This document shows, one piece after another, positions 39,310 through 48,619 of a stretch of 64,000 nt of DNA (position 1 is the first letter of the stretch; every line of letters starts with the position of its first letter). The notes below the pieces were generated by a model, which searched no databases, had not been told where the DNA came from, and worked only from the letters and a program-made list of their open reading frames with translations. Source of the DNA: Thalassolituus sp. UBA1087 (lineage in GTDB: Bacteria > Pseudomonadota > Gammaproteobacteria > Pseudomonadales > Oceanobacteraceae); assembly GCA_002314145.1 (NCBI GenBank), contig DCCG01000017.1:1-64000 (forward strand), read 5' to 3'. The translations under genes were made by a program, and so were the position numbers.

Positions 39310-41724
39310 TTACAGCAGAGATATATTTTCCGGGCCGAATGAGCGTTCGGTTTCACTCAGAAACTGATGCAGCTGGCCCAGTGATAACGGGCGGCTGAAT
39401 AAGTAGCCCTGGCCTTCGTTGCAGGCATTCTGGCGCAGGAACTGTAACTGCTCCTGGGTTTCCACGCCTTCGGCGACGACGGTGAGTGACAGTTTATGGG
39501 CCATGGCGATCACCGCCGCGGTAATGGCCATATCGTTTTCATCATCGGGAATATCCGTCACAAAGGACCTGTCTACCTTCAGCACATCGATGGGGAAGCG
39601 CTTGATATATGACAGGGATGAATAGCCGGTGCCGAAGTCGTCGATGGCGATGGCGACCCCGGTGCGCTTGATTTCCTGCATGATCTGAATGGCGGATTCC
39701 ACGTCTTCCATCAGGGTGCTTTCGGTAATTTCCAGCTCCAGGCACTGGGGCCGTATTTTGGTGATCTCCAGCACGCTGCGGATTCGCTGCAGCAGGTAAG
39801 GGTCAGTAAACTGCCGCGCTGACAGGTTGACGGCCACCTTGGCATCCTGCGGCAGCACTTTACTGCGTATCAGGGAGCTGATCTGGCGGCAGCTCTGTTC
39901 CAGAACCCAGCTGCCGATTTCGAGGATCTGACCGGTTTCTTCGGCCACCGGAATAAAGCGGTCCGGGGTAATCATGCCTTTTTCCGGGTGTTGCCAGCGG
40001 ATCAGGGTTTCGACCCCGGTCACACTGTAATCACACAGGCTGATTTTCGGCTGGAACACCAGACTGAACTGGTTGCGGCTGATGGCTTCACCGATTTCTT
40101 TTTCCAGTGACAGGTGTTCCAGAATGGAGTGATTCATGTCTTCGGAGAAGAACTGGAAGTTGTTGCGGCCCAGCTCTTTGGCGCGGTACATGGCCAGGTC
40201 GGCATTCTTCATCAGGGTGTTGGCATCGGTGGAATCTTCCGGTGTCATGGTGATACCGATACTGACGGTGGTGACCATATCCTGGCCTTTAATGCGGATC
40301 GGCTTGGCCATGGCCAGCAGCAGTTTTTCGGCCACGACAAGCACATCCTGGGTGTGGTGCACATCCGTCAGCAGGATGGTGAACTCGTCACCACCAATGC
40401 GTGATACCGTGTCGTTTTCCCGCACTGTACTGCTTAAACGTGAGGCCACTTCTTTCAGCAGAATATCCCCGGCGTCATGGCCCAGGGTGTCGTTTACCCG
40501 TTTGAACTGGTCCATATCGAGGAACATCAGCGCCATGGATGAGCCGGAGCGCATCACGGTTTTGACGGCTTTTTCCAGCCGGTTGCGGAACAGGCGGCGG
40601 TTGGCGAGGCCGGTCAGCGGGTCGTAAAAGGCCAGGGTTTCCATCTGCAGCTGGGCGGCCTTGAGTTCGGAAATATCCGAAATAACCCCCAGGTAGCCCT
40701 GCAGTTCGCCGTTGCGGTCATGCAGGGCACTGGCCAGCAACTGAATCCACACATGGCTCTGATCACGGCGCTGCAGACGCAGCTCCATGACGATACTCTC
40801 CTGTTCATTGGTAAGCCGGTTCCAGGCCTGACGGACTGCGGGCAGGTCTTCCGGATGAATGCGGGAAAACCATTCCTGCAGGCCGGGCAGATTGCTCTGC
40901 ACACCGTGAATGTCGCGCCAGCGTTGATTCACATACTGAAGTTGCTGATTCTGGTCGATCTGGAAGATCCCCACGGGCGACAGCGCCGTCAGCTTGTGGA
41001 AGCGCTCTTTACTGGTTTTCAGCGACGCATTCTCTTCTTCAATGGTGCGCAGCAGGCTGTTAAACAGATCAACCAGATCGCCCAGTTCGTCGTTGCTGTC
41101 TTTACCGGCACGGATTGAGTAATCCTTGCGCAGCATAATGTTTCGCAGGGTGTTACTGAGGTCGCGCATGGGCCGGGCAACAACACTCTGTAAACGTGAT
41201 GCCAGCAGAACTGACAGCATGACGGCAGCGGCCAGGATCATCAGGGAGAAAATCAGGAATTGGCGGATTCTGTCCATCAGGTCGCGGTGGCTGATCTCGA
41301 TGTACAGAGTGCCGATGGGGGTGTCATTCAGCAGGATGGGAAAGAACTGGCTGAAATTATTCTGTGACCGTGATTGCAGAGGATGTAATTGTTTGGGACA
41401 TGGCAGTTTGCTGTCGCCGCGGTACTCGGCAGCCAGTGTATTAGGGTCGGAATAAATACAGCCACGGATGACACTGCTGTCAGCCTGCAGCGTCGCCAGG
41501 TTGCTCTGCAGCAGGGCCGAATCATTAAAGGTTAAGGCAGTGGCCGAGCGGGTCGCGATGACGTCCCCGAGAATGGTGAGCTTTTTTTGCACATCCTGAC
41601 GCGCCAGATAATATTCCAGGGAAATAAAAGCCAGGTTCGACATCAACAGGCTGACGCCGGTGGTAATCAGGGCAATGATCACCAGTTTGCGGCGTACGGA
41701 CTGATTTTTCAGGATATGAATCAT
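39310..41724 (-). CDS. Membrane GGDEF/EAL cyclic-di-GMP enzyme with CHASE8-HAMP-PAS sensor
   Basis: An 804-residue inner-membrane protein. Order: membrane segment (about 15-35), a CHASE8-like periplasmic domain (VIATRSATALTFNDSALLQSNLATL), a second membrane segment, HAMP (about 185-240), PAS (FQIDQNQQLQYVNQRWRDI), GGDEF and EAL. The cyclase signature RIGGDEF and inhibitory site REND are intact. The EAL domain reads ETLIRW, keeping the E-x-L-x-R pattern, and the later DDFGTGYSSL and EGVET motifs are present, so hydrolysis is plausible too. The net activity cannot be predicted. Start at 41724 has CAGGGC upstream. It is transcribed in the same direction as mutY-yggX. Confidence 0.92.
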   Translation of the reverse strand: MIHILKNQSVRRKLVIIALITTGVSLLMSNLAFISLEYYLARQDVQKKLTILGDVIATRSATALTFNDSALLQSNLATLQADSSVIRGCIYSDPNTLAAEYRGDSKLPCPKQLHPLQSRSQNNFSQFFPILLNDTPIGTLYIEISHRDLMDRIRQFLIFSLMILAAAVMLSVLLASRLQSVVARPMRDLSNTLRNIMLRKDYSIRAGKDSNDELGDLVDLFNSLLRTIEEENASLKTSKERFHKLTALSPVGIFQIDQNQQLQYVNQRWRDIHGVQSNLPGLQEWFSRIHPEDLPAVRQAWNRLTNEQESIVMELRLQRRDQSHVWIQLLASALHDRNGELQGYLGVISDISELKAAQLQMETLAFYDPLTGLANRRLFRNRLEKAVKTVMRSGSSMALMFLDMDQFKRVNDTLGHDAGDILLKEVASRLSSTVRENDTVSRIGGDEFTILLTDVHHTQDVLVVAEKLLLAMAKPIRIKGQDMVTTVSIGITMTPEDSTDANTLMKNADLAMYRAKELGRNNFQFFSEDMNHSILEHLSLEKEIGEAISRNQFSLVFQPKISLCDYSVTGVETLIRWQHPEKGMITPDRFIPVAEETGQILEIGSWVLEQSCRQISSLIRSKVLPQDAKVAVNLSARQFTDPYLLQRIRSVLEITKIRPQCLELEITESTLMEDVESAIQIMQEIKRTGVAIAIDDFGTGYSSLSYIKRFPIDVLKVDRSFVTDIPDDENDMAITAAVIAMAHKLSLTVVAEGVETQEQLQFLRQNACNEGQGYLFSRPLSLGQLHQFLSETERSFGPENISLL

Positions 41725-41946
41725 GACGCTGCCCTGTGGCGGGAGCTGGCGCACCGGGAAAAGGTGGTTATGCCGGAAATACTGACCATTCGTGCCTGCT
41801 GCGTAACAACTGAGTTAAAGGATAGTGTCAAGCCGCGGCCTGTGGTGCAAGCGTGATTGCGGCACATATTTGAGACATGGTGCAAATAGACGGTAATTAT
41901 CCTTACAAAAAGCTTAGGTTGCAGACCTCTGTTTGCCAGAGACAGG

Positions 41947-41973
41947 CAAAAAAAACTGGCCATAAAGGCCAGT
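41947..41973 (-). terminator. Intrinsic terminator after mlaC
   Basis: On the minus strand ACTGGCC and GGCCAGT pair over TTTAT and are followed by a run of eight T, about 38 bases after the mlaC stop. Confidence 0.9.
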
Positions 41974-42010
41974 AATGGGGGAGGAAAACAGCAGAGAGAT
42001 GCTGTAAGGA

Positions 42011-42670
42011 CTAACTGTTATCTTGGTCCGCGGATTCTTCTGTAAGTTCCCCGTCGGATTCAGAATCTTCAACGGCCAGCTCAGCCAGTAATTCATCCAT
42101 GCTGATATTCTGCAGGCGCTGAGAGAGCTGGTCGCGATAGGTTTTCACCATGCCCAGACCGGCGACGACGGCGTCATATACGCGCCATTGGTTCGTGTCT
42201 TTATCAAAGTAGAGGCGGAAATCCACGGGCACTGTCTGGCCGTTGGTCTGTTGCAGCGTACCTTTGACCAGCGCCTTACGGCCATCCGGGCTGAAGCGCG
42301 GATCACTGTATACGAACTGCTCGCCACTGAAGGCCTTAAAGGCACCACTATAAGTGCGGATCTGGCGTTCACGGAAACGGTCGATAAAAGCCTGGCGCTG
42401 CTCAGGTGTGGCCCGGCGCCAGTATTTGCCCAGTGCGCCCATGGCAATTTTTTCCTGATCAATGGCAGGCACAATGTAGGTGGTCACCAGACGACGGACT
42501 TCATCTTCCGTACGCTCTTCCGGTTTCAGCTTATTCAGCTCTTCGATAATGCCAAACGTCGCTTTTTCAACAACGGCTTTAGGCGACGCCGGCTCGGACG
42601 CGGTGGCCGTCATGGCAAACATTGCCATCAGGGTGAGCACCACGGCTCGTATGGATTGGAGGGTTGTCAT
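42011..42670 (-). CDS. MlaC/Ttg2D-family periplasmic phospholipid-binding protein
   Basis: A 219-residue exported protein with signal peptide ending TATASEP. It belongs to the MlaC family, which shuttles phospholipids between outer and inner membranes. Family features: PEERTEDEVRRLVTTYIVPAIDQEKIAMGALGKYW, then RQAFIDRFRERQIRTYSGAF and VDFRLYFDKDTNQWRVYDAVVAGLGMVKTYRDQL. The C-terminus is very acidic. The usual partners mlaF, mlaE, mlaD and mlaB are not nearby, so this is a stand-alone copy; it may be a paralogue of one in the main mla operon. Confidence 0.85.
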   Translation of the reverse strand: MTTLQSIRAVVLTLMAMFAMTATASEPASPKAVVEKATFGIIEELNKLKPEERTEDEVRRLVTTYIVPAIDQEKIAMGALGKYWRRATPEQRQAFIDRFRERQIRTYSGAFKAFSGEQFVYSDPRFSPDGRKALVKGTLQQTNGQTVPVDFRLYFDKDTNQWRVYDAVVAGLGMVKTYRDQLSQRLQNISMDELLAELAVEDSESDGELTEESADQDNS

Positions 42671-42781
42671 GTTTATCAGACTCCGGATTTGTATGGCCTA
42701 AAGTATGGCTGCAACTCATTGGACTGAAAAGGTCAGGCCGTTCGAATAAGTCGTTCCAGTTTTGTTGCTAATATCTTGGTG

Positions 42782-43201
42782 TTAGACTTTATTGTAGACA
42801 AAAACATTATCTATCAATTGAAATCCCCGTTTCAGCAGTGCCGGCTGAATCTCAGCCGGTGGTTTTTCGATCAACAGGGGTTGCTTCAGTTCCTCTGCCC
42901 GGCGCTGTATCCGCTGCATCAGCTGGTGCATGACGCCGCGGCGCTGAGTAATGCGACGCACGCCGGCATCGCTGAGAGCCAGGCTGCTGCCGCAGGGCGC
43001 GGCCAGTATGGCTCCGACGATACGGTCGTTGAAGCGCCCGGCCAGAATTTCACCGCCACGGGAAAGAAAGTTGTGCAATTCATTCATGTTCTTTGTCAGG
43101 CCGTCAGCGGCGGTTTCTTCATGAATCTTCTGCAGGTCCTGCCAGTCGGCATCGGTGGGGGATTGTATGCACTCCAGATATACCGGCACGGTTGACTCCA
43201 T
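42782..43201 (-). CDS. PanZ/PanM-like GNAT domain protein
   Basis: A 139-residue GNAT-fold protein. WQDLQKIHEE, ILAGRFNDRIVGAIL and LALSDAGVRRITQRRGVMHQLMQRI resemble PanZ/PanM, the acetyl-CoA sensor that activates aspartate decarboxylase PanD maturation. The acetyl-CoA loop is R-R-G-V rather than the canonical R-x-x-G-x-G/A, as in PanZ. No pan gene is nearby, so the assignment rests on sequence resemblance only; another small GNAT is possible. It diverges from hisB. Confidence 0.6.
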   Translation of the reverse strand: MESTVPVYLECIQSPTDADWQDLQKIHEETAADGLTKNMNELHNFLSRGGEILAGRFNDRIVGAILAAPCGSSLALSDAGVRRITQRRGVMHQLMQRIQRRAEELKQPLLIEKPPAEIQPALLKRGFQLIDNVFVYNKV

Positions 43202-43348
43202 CTCGTTTGCGGTTACAGGCAGCTTCAGTTTTGTCTGTGGCCGACAGACTGCGGGATTTCATCCCGCAAAGCCTGACTCCGGCCTACTTTCTTAAGCGCT
43301 TTGCTTTATAATGCTTTCTTTTTCATTTTGCGAGAGCTGGAGCAGATC

Positions 43349-43939
43349 ATGACCCGCGCAGCAAAGGTCGAGCGTAATACGCTTGAGACCCGGATAAGTG
43401 TTGCCATCGACCTCGATGGCAGCGGCAAGGCAAAATTTGATACCGGAGTGCCGTTTCTGGAGCACATGATGGATCAGATCGCCCGTCATGGCCTGATTGA
43501 CCTCGACATCACCTGCAAGGGTGATACCCATATTGATGATCACCACACAGTAGAAGACATCGGCATCACCCTGGGCCAGGCCTTCGCGCAGGCCGTCGGT
43601 GATAAAAAAGGCATCGTGCGTTACGGCCACTCTTATGTGCCGCTGGACGAAGCCCTGTCACGGGTGGTGATTGATTTTTCCGGTCGTCCGGGTCTGTTTA
43701 TGGATGTGGAATTTACCCGCGCCAGCATCGGCAAGCTGGATACTCAGTTGTTCTGGGAATTCTTCCAGGGCTTCGTGAACCACGCCAATGTCACGCTGCA
43801 CATTGATAACCTGAAAGGCTTCAATGCTCACCATCAGGCGGAAACCATTTTTAAAGCCTTCGGCCGTGCTCTGCGCATGGCGCTGGAAATGGACCCCCGC
43901 ATGGCAGGGGTTACGCCGTCCACCAAAGGTTGTCTGTGA
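43349..43939 (+). CDS. hisB: Imidazoleglycerol-phosphate dehydratase
   Basis: A 196-residue monofunctional dehydratase for the sixth step of histidine synthesis. Metal-binding motifs are seen in [24 protein letters not shown] and [17 protein letters not shown]. Unlike enterobacterial HisB it lacks the phosphatase domain. GAGAGCTGGAG precedes the ATG at 43349; an in-frame ATG at 43301 lies within the promoter region (TATAAT at 43307-43312). It leads hisB-hisH-hisA-hisF. Confidence 0.97.
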   Translation: MTRAAKVERNTLETRISVAIDLDGSGKAKFDTGVPFLEHMMDQIARHGLIDLDITCKGDTHIDDHHTVEDIGITLGQAFAQAVGDKKGIVRYGHSYVPLDEALSRVVIDFSGRPGLFMDVEFTRASIGKLDTQLFWEFFQGFVNHANVTLHIDNLKGFNAHHQAETIFKAFGRALRMALEMDPRMAGVTPSTKGCL

Positions 43940-43951
43940 GGTCGTGATTGT

Positions 43952-44596
43952 ATGAGCAGTAAAATCTGTGCCGTGATTGACTATGGTATGGGCAATCTTC
44001 ACTCCGCCCACGGTGCGTTACAGACCGTGGCGCCGGATACCAATGTGCTGGTCACCAGTGATCCGGAAACCATTCTCAGAGCCGACCATGTGGTGTTGCC
44101 GGGCGTCGGCGCAATCCGTGACTGCATGGCCGAAATCCGTGCTCAGGGGATCGATCAGGTGGTGGCAGAGGTACGCAAAAGCAAACCTCTGCTGGGTATC
44201 TGTGTCGGTTTGCAGGCAATGATGGAGCGCAGTGAAGAAAACGGCGGCGTTGGTTGTCTTGGGCTGTTTCCCGGCGAAGTAAAATTCTTCGGCAAAGATC
44301 TGCATGAGAATGGCGAGCATCTGAAGGTCCCGCATATGGGCTGGAATCAGGTGCAGCAGGTGGCGCACCCGTTGTGGTCCGGCATCGCAGATAACAGCCG
44401 TTTCTACTTTGTGCATTCTTACTATGTCAGCCCGGGCGATGAATCCCAGCTGAAAGGACGCGGCCATTACGGTGTCGATTTTGCTGCTGCCATGGGCGAA
44501 GACAATGTGTTTGCGGTGCAGTTTCACCCGGAGAAAAGTCACAACGCCGGGCTGGCGTTGCTGCGCAATTTTTTAGCCTGGGGTGGTCAGTCCTGA
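43952..44596 (+). CDS. hisH: Imidazole glycerol phosphate synthase glutaminase subunit HisH
   Basis: A 214-residue class I glutamine amidotransferase that supplies ammonia to HisF. The catalytic cysteine is in [13 protein letters not shown] and the His/Glu pair in [13 protein letters not shown]. The N-terminal [14 protein letters not shown] and the oxyanion region [12 protein letters not shown] are normal. It follows hisB by 12 bases and forms a complex with HisF, encoded two genes later. Confidence 0.97.
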   Translation: MSSKICAVIDYGMGNLHSAHGALQTVAPDTNVLVTSDPETILRADHVVLPGVGAIRDCMAEIRAQGIDQVVAEVRKSKPLLGICVGLQAMMERSEENGGVGCLGLFPGEVKFFGKDLHENGEHLKVPHMGWNQVQQVAHPLWSGIADNSRFYFVHSYYVSPGDESQLKGRGHYGVDFAAAMGEDNVFAVQFHPEKSHNAGLALLRNFLAWGGQS

Positions 44597-44670
44597 TCAG
44601 ACCATGGCGGTTAAAGCCGGAGCGTCCGCCGGTCATGCGGACAACAGAAGTTCAGAGTTAAGGTAAAAGC

Positions 44671-45411
44671 ATGCTGGTAATTCCTGCGATTGATTTGAAA
44701 GACGGCGAATGCGTACGCCTGCGTCAGGGGCGTATGGATGATTCAACGGTATTCGGTGATGATCCGGTATCCATGGCAAAACGTTGGGTGGATGCCGGCT
44801 GTCGCCGCCTGCACCTGGTGGATCTCAACGGTGCGTTTGCCGGCACCCCGGTCAATGGCGAAGCGGTCACCGCGATAGCACAGGCCTTTCCGCAGCTGCC
44901 GATCCAGATTGGTGGTGGTATCCGCACACTGGAAACCATTGAGCATTATGTAAAAGCCGGCGTCAGCTACGTCATCATCGGCACCAAAGCCGTAAAAGAG
45001 CCGGCGTTCGTGAAAGAAGCCTGTGCTGCATTTCCGGGTAAAGTCATTGTCGGTCTGGATGCTCAGGATGGCTTTGTGGCGACCGATGGCTGGGCGGAAG
45101 TGTCTACGGTGAAAGCCGTGGATCTGGCACGACAGTTTAAAGACGACGGTGTGTCTTCCATTGTTTATACCGACATTGCCCGCGACGGCATGATGCAGGG
45201 TGTTAATGTCGAGGCCACGGTTAACCTGGCCGTTGAGGGCGGCATTCCGGTCATTGCTTCCGGTGGTGTCACCAATATCGAAGATATCCGTGCGCTGTCA
45301 AAAGTCGCTGGTCAGGGCATTCTGGGTGCCATTACCGGTCGCGCAATCTACGAAGGTACGCTGGATGTGGCGCAAGCCCAGACCCTGGCTGATGAGTTAA
45401 CAGGAGCCTGA
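44671..45411 (+). CDS. hisA: Phosphoribosylformimino-5-aminoimidazole carboxamide ribotide isomerase HisA
   Basis: A 246-residue TIM-barrel isomerase of histidine synthesis. The two catalytic aspartates are visible in [17 protein letters not shown] (near residue 8) and [16 protein letters not shown] (near residue 130). Phosphate-binding loops IGGGIRT and IASGGVTN are intact. AAGGTAAAAGC precedes the ATG. A 74-base gap separates it from hisH and one base from hisF. Confidence 0.97.
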   Translation: MLVIPAIDLKDGECVRLRQGRMDDSTVFGDDPVSMAKRWVDAGCRRLHLVDLNGAFAGTPVNGEAVTAIAQAFPQLPIQIGGGIRTLETIEHYVKAGVSYVIIGTKAVKEPAFVKEACAAFPGKVIVGLDAQDGFVATDGWAEVSTVKAVDLARQFKDDGVSSIVYTDIARDGMMQGVNVEATVNLAVEGGIPVIASGGVTNIEDIRALSKVAGQGILGAITGRAIYEGTLDVAQAQTLADELTGA

Positions 45412-45412
45412 T

Positions 45413-46174
45413 ATGGCGCTCGCAAAACGCATTATTCCCTGTCTTGATGTGGATAAAGGCCGCGTGGTCAAAGGCGTTAACTTTGTTGGTATCCGCGATG
45501 CCGGCGACCCGGTGGAAATCGCCAAACGCTATAACGATCAGGGTGCGGACGAGATTACTTTTCTGGATATTACGGCCAGTCACGAAGGCCGCGAAACCAC
45601 CGTCCATATGGTGGAAGCCATCGCCGAGCAGGTGTTTATACCGCTTACTGTGGGTGGCGGTATCCGCGAACTGGATGACATCCGCCGTATGCTGAATGCC
45701 GGTGCGGATAAAGTTTCCATCAATTCAGCAGCGGTTTATAACCCGGAATTCGTTAAAAAAGCCTCGGACCGTTTCGGGGCGCAGTGCATCGTTGTGGCGA
45801 TTGATGCCAAACAGGTTGATGACCATTGGGAGATTTTCACCCACGGTGGCCGCAAACCCACCGGCATCAATGCCGTGGAATGGGCGGTCAAAATGGAAGA
45901 ATACGGGGCCGGTGAAATTCTGCTGACCTCCATGGACCGCGATGGCGTCAAAAGTGGCTTTGACCTTGGGGTGACCCGGGCGATTTCGGATGCGGTGAAC
46001 ATCCCGGTCATTGCCTCCGGCGGTGTTGGTAATCTGGATCACCTGGTGGATGGTGTCAAAGAAGGGCGGGCGGATGCTGTGCTGGCAGCCAGTATTTTCC
46101 ATTTCGGGGAATACACAGTGCAGGAAGCCAAGCAACATATGGCGGCGGCCGGCATCGAAATGCGTCTTGATTGA
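45413..46174 (+). CDS. hisF: Imidazole glycerol phosphate synthase cyclase subunit HisF
   Basis: A 253-residue TIM-barrel cyclase that uses ammonia from HisH to form imidazole glycerol phosphate and AICAR. Catalytic aspartates are in [15 protein letters not shown] (near residue 11) and [13 protein letters not shown] (near residue 130). Phosphate loops VGGGIRE and IASGGVGN are present. It is the last his gene here; hisG, hisD, hisC and hisIE must lie elsewhere, as in pseudomonads. Confidence 0.97.
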   Translation: MALAKRIIPCLDVDKGRVVKGVNFVGIRDAGDPVEIAKRYNDQGADEITFLDITASHEGRETTVHMVEAIAEQVFIPLTVGGGIRELDDIRRMLNAGADKVSINSAAVYNPEFVKKASDRFGAQCIVVAIDAKQVDDHWEIFTHGGRKPTGINAVEWAVKMEEYGAGEILLTSMDRDGVKSGFDLGVTRAISDAVNIPVIASGGVGNLDHLVDGVKEGRADAVLAASIFHFGEYTVQEAKQHMAAAGIEMRLD

Positions 46175-46294
46175 TCTGTATGCCGAACAGACAGGACGTT
46201 TGTGCCAAAATTTAACAAAAGTGTGGCAAAGTGGCTTTATGATACGGTGAAAATCCGGTTTCATTAATACATTACGTTGTAATCAGGGAAGGCC

Positions 46295-48547
46295 ATGGGA
46301 AGAAGCACAACCAGGAAAAATTTGGCACTTGCTGTTTTGCCTGCTGTCCCGGTGTTTGTTTCGGCCTTTGCTCCCGCTATCACCGTCGCTGCTGAAGAAT
46401 CCCTGCTGTTTGAACCGGATATTCCCCAGGTTCTTACCCCGGTCAGGCTGCAACAGCCGTTAGCCGAAGTCCCCGCCAGTGTTACCGTTATTACCGCAGA
46501 ACAGCTGCGCCTGTGGGGGGTGCAGGATCTGGCATCGGCTTTCCGCTTTGTCCCCGGTATGTTTGTTTCCCGCGAGCTGAGCTCCAACAGTGCCACTGTG
46601 CTCTATCACTCCGGTGATGTGTCTCTGGCGCGGCGGCTGGAAGTGCTGGTGGATGGCCGTTCAGTGTATAAGGCGTCCTTTGCTAATGTTGACTGGGACC
46701 AGCTGAATATTGCCCCGGAAGACGTCGAACGTATCGAAATCACCCGCGGTCCCTCCGCTTCCAGTTACGGCATGAATGCCTTTCAGGGTGTGATTCATAT
46801 TATTACCCGCCATCCGGCCGACAGTTCACAGGCCAGAGTGACCGCCGAGTACGGAGCGCAGCAGCGCCGCCATGCTTATGCCAGTGTGACGCAGATTGCT
46901 CCTGATCATCAGCAGCGGCTGAGCGCTTTTGGCTGGCGGGAAGGGGAATTCGGCGAATATCACGCTGACGGTGGTGATGTCGGTGGTGTCCCGGATCTGC
47001 GTCAGGTGAAAGGTATCAACCTGTCCGGTGCCTGGCAGTCCGGGCTGGATTCAAGTCTGCGCTGGCAGGTAGGCCGCCAGTCGCTGCAGCGTGATCAGCT
47101 GGCTGATTCTAATTTTCAGGTCAATTCGCCGCGGCAGGAATCAATATCCGACGTGGGCTGGGTTAAGTGGAATAAACAGGTTTCGCCTGACCATGAACTG
47201 CATCTGCAGGCATATTGGCAGGGTGAGAACAACGAGGTGGATTACCGGGGCTGCGCGCCATCTATGGCATTCGATGCGCGCCTGGCAGGTCTTTATCGTG
47301 CTAATCCCGAACTGATGAACCATCTGGCGGGGGCGCTGCTGTCGTTGCAGGAGCCGGGGCTTGATCCTTCTGATCGCGCTAACATCGAGCAGGCTTTTAC
47401 CGGTCTGGCTCTCGGGGTTATTGATGCGGGCGGACTGACAGCCTTGTCGGGTATACCGGTCAGCGCCAATGACTATCAGGTTATTCAGCAGGTAGCTCAG
47501 CAAATGATGGGGGCCAATGCCCTCTATGAAATAACCTGTGGTGACGGCGATACCGATATTTATGAGCAGCGTACCGATTTTGAACTGCAGGATACCGTAC
47601 GCTGGAGCGACACGCTGCGCACAGTGCAGGGCATTGGGTACCGTCAGGATAAGGTGGCTTCTGAAACTTTCATGGGCGGTACCGTGCGCAGTGATCAGTG
47701 GCTGGCCTTCGTTAATGCCGAGTACCGGCCGCTGGCGCCGCTGCTGGTTTCTGCTGCCGCCATGGTGGAATATGACAGCGAAAATCCATTGCGCTTTTCA
47801 CCGCGACTGGGGATGAACTATCTGTTTGGTCAGCAACAGAGTGTGCGCCTGCAGGTGTCCCGCAGTCGCCGTAGTCCGGATCTGGCAGAGCGTTATCTGC
47901 AGACATCCGCCGGGCTGAGTCATATGACTTCCAATTATCTGAACCAGGATAATGGCGCGCTGTTCTATAACGCCTCAGCGGACAGCTGGCGTGATGATTT
48001 AAACGATGAAAGACTGTTTGCCTGGGAAGTGGGTTATTACGGCTATTTCTACCGCTCTTCATTGCAGATTAATGTTAAGTACTTTGAAGAGCATATGGAT
48101 GACCTGATCAGCACGCGGGTGACCCTGAACAGTACCTCGCTGGCTAACCAGGGTGGGATGAACATCCGTGGTCTGGAAGGGCAGGTAAACTGGCAACCGG
48201 CTTATGGGCAGTCACTGATGCTGGGCTGGTTACTGCAGGACCGCGAAGCTGACCGCGCCAGTGAGCTGATCCTGGGCGCCGAGCAGGCATTCAGACTGAT
48301 GTGGACCCGGCGCGCCGCCGGTTTTGAACAATCCCTGGGGGCTGTTTACGACCGTAATGTTCTGAATGACGGTGGTGGCAGCCGCAAAGGGGCTTATCAG
48401 CAGAAAAAACTGATCTGGCGTCTGGCGGCGGATACTGCTGCCGGGCAGTTTTACTGGGCCGGTACCTATGACGCTCTGTACGATCAGGTGTTGTATGACA
48501 ACACACCGCGCTGGCTCAACCGGCTGGGCTGGAATTATGAGTGGTAA
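46295..48547 (+). CDS. TonB-dependent outer-membrane receptor, ligand unknown
   Basis: A 750-residue receptor with a signal peptide (AVLPAVPVFVSAFAPAITVAAEE). The plug shows AEVPASVTVITAEQLRLWGVQDLASAFRFVPGMFV, RLEVLVDGRSVYKASFANVDW and EITRGPSASSYGMNAFQGVIHIIT, placing it near the BtuB/CirA side of the family, with no STN domain. One long extracellular region (residues about 318-415) includes CAPSMAFDARLAGLY and a second Cys (EITCGDGDTD) that could form a disulfide. The barrel ends in NRLGWNYEW. The start has AGGGAAGG upstream. It follows hisF by 120 bases. I cannot name the ligand. Confidence 0.85.
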   Translation: MGRSTTRKNLALAVLPAVPVFVSAFAPAITVAAEESLLFEPDIPQVLTPVRLQQPLAEVPASVTVITAEQLRLWGVQDLASAFRFVPGMFVSRELSSNSATVLYHSGDVSLARRLEVLVDGRSVYKASFANVDWDQLNIAPEDVERIEITRGPSASSYGMNAFQGVIHIITRHPADSSQARVTAEYGAQQRRHAYASVTQIAPDHQQRLSAFGWREGEFGEYHADGGDVGGVPDLRQVKGINLSGAWQSGLDSSLRWQVGRQSLQRDQLADSNFQVNSPRQESISDVGWVKWNKQVSPDHELHLQAYWQGENNEVDYRGCAPSMAFDARLAGLYRANPELMNHLAGALLSLQEPGLDPSDRANIEQAFTGLALGVIDAGGLTALSGIPVSANDYQVIQQVAQQMMGANALYEITCGDGDTDIYEQRTDFELQDTVRWSDTLRTVQGIGYRQDKVASETFMGGTVRSDQWLAFVNAEYRPLAPLLVSAAAMVEYDSENPLRFSPRLGMNYLFGQQQSVRLQVSRSRRSPDLAERYLQTSAGLSHMTSNYLNQDNGALFYNASADSWRDDLNDERLFAWEVGYYGYFYRSSLQINVKYFEEHMDDLISTRVTLNSTSLANQGGMNIRGLEGQVNWQPAYGQSLMLGWLLQDREADRASELILGAEQAFRLMWTRRAAGFEQSLGAVYDRNVLNDGGGSRKGAYQQKKLIWRLAADTAAGQFYWAGTYDALYDQVLYDNTPRWLNRLGWNYEW

Positions 48548-48570
48548 GTGGCGGGGTGAGACGGACATAA

Positions 48571-48601
48571 AAAAACGGCAGCGCAGGCTGCCGTTTTTTT
48601 A
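48571..48601. terminator. Bidirectional terminator between receptor and serA
   Basis: AAAAACGGCAGC (48571-48582) pairs with GCTGCCGTTTTT over a four-base loop, with T-runs on both strands. It serves the TonB receptor gene and convergent serA. Confidence 0.93.
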
Positions 48602-48619
48602 TCTGGCCAGAGGTGAGGC

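Noticed and set aside
40020..40040. ETL in place of EAL as a sign of an inactive phosphodiesterase domain
   Set aside because: The E-x-L-x-R pattern is kept and the downstream DDFGTGYSSL and EGVET motifs are intact, so inactivity cannot be claimed.
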